A model generated the notes under the pieces. That model saw only the letters and a list, made by a program, of their open reading frames with translations, did not search any database and was not told where the DNA came from. Shown one piece after another: positions 63,832 to 64,000 of a DNA stretch of 64,000 nucleotides. A program made the translations under genes and the position numbers. The stretch covers positions 1 to 64,000 of the forward strand of contig VSPE01000006.1 of assembly GCA_009775225.1 (NCBI GenBank), written 5' to 3'. Source of the DNA: Muribaculaceae bacterium (GTDB lineage Bacteria; Bacteroidota; Bacteroidia; Bacteroidales; Muribaculaceae). Numbering within the stretch: position 1 is the stretch's first letter; each line of letters begins with the position of its first letter.

Positions 63832-64000
63832 ATGAGACTAACCTCAATGCTACTGACAGCCGCGACAGCTCTCATGCTGACGGCAGCCCCTGCATTAGCC
63901 TCCCCTCCCAAGGCGGTGGTCAAGCACGCAACCACAAACCGCTTGTATACACGCCCGGTATTCACCCCCGACCGCAGCTACTCCGGCTTGCTTAAAATGC
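63832..64000 (+). CDS. Secreted protein, truncated by the window edge
   Basis: An open frame from the ATG at 63832 runs to the end of the window (56 codons) without a stop. It starts MRLTSMLLTAATALMLTAAP, a good signal peptide with a predicted cut after ALA, followed by SPPKAVVKHATTNRLYTRPV. Too little remains to name a family. It starts 12 bases after the M6 protease gene, so it is probably co-transcribed with it. Confidence 0.7.
   Translation, partial: MRLTSMLLTAATALMLTAAPALASPPKAVVKHATTNRLYTRPVFTPDRSYSGLLKM

Overview
The window looks like a chromosomal segment of a gut Bacteroidales, most likely Muribaculaceae (the S24-7 group). The evidence is a SusC/SusD pair, Bacteroidetes promoters of the TTTG / TAnnTTTG type with poor Shine-Dalgarno sequences, type IX secretion-like C-terminal tails, and lineage families such as DUF3256, DUF5074, DUF6259 and an AlbA_2 protein. 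Coding density is high. I saw no rRNA, tRNA, CRISPR array, prophage or insertion sequence.

1-1.55 kb (minus): a PadR repressor overlaps a PspC-domain membrane protein by 4 bases. A perfect 9-bp inverted repeat sits on its promoter and probably serves for autoregulation. 1.6-19.0 kb (minus): a polysaccharide utilisation locus runs susC, susD, a DUF6259 putative glycoside hydrolase, a NAGPA-type phosphodiester glycosidase, two related secreted proteins of unknown fold (one an internal duplication), then a GH3 enzyme fused to a GxDLY/SGNH esterase. A REPIN-like double palindrome lies before the GH3 gene. 19.0-19.65 kb is a long AT-rich gap, followed by a small winged-helix protein on plus. 19.9-26.9 kb (minus): an operon of a ROK-family repressor, a secreted FAD oxidoreductase, a DUF4434 Tat-like lipoprotein, a sugar-porter MFS transporter and an N-acylglucosamine 2-epimerase. 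This is plausibly the import and catabolic arm for sugars released by the neighbouring locus.

27.1-34.9 kb (plus): an ArnT-like glycosyltransferase and ferritin, then an operon of dipeptidyl peptidase IV, an unknown membrane protein, miaA and an unknown secreted protein. 35.0-44.65 kb (plus): a cobalamin riboswitch with a terminator-like expression platform controls a corrinoid-uptake operon. It encodes a BtuB-like TonB receptor, then two tandem pairs. Each pair is a DUF5074 propeller-type protein (BtuG-like) followed by a protein sharing a ~285-residue domain. The first pair are lipoproteins and the second pair carry type IX sorting tails. This duplicated, differently anchored capture system is the most interesting feature of the window.

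44.8-64 kb is mostly housekeeping: a DbpA-like DEAD-box helicase, DUF3256, xseA (without xseB beside it), a GNAT protein overlapping a membrane-anchored Hanks-type kinase, an Lrp/AsnC regulator, acpP-fabF, mtnN with an AlbA_2 protein, pheT, a YebC-family regulator, a membrane-anchored PpiD/SurA-type isomerase, a small lipoprotein, an M6 metalloprotease with a sorting tail, and the start of a secreted protein cut by the window edge.
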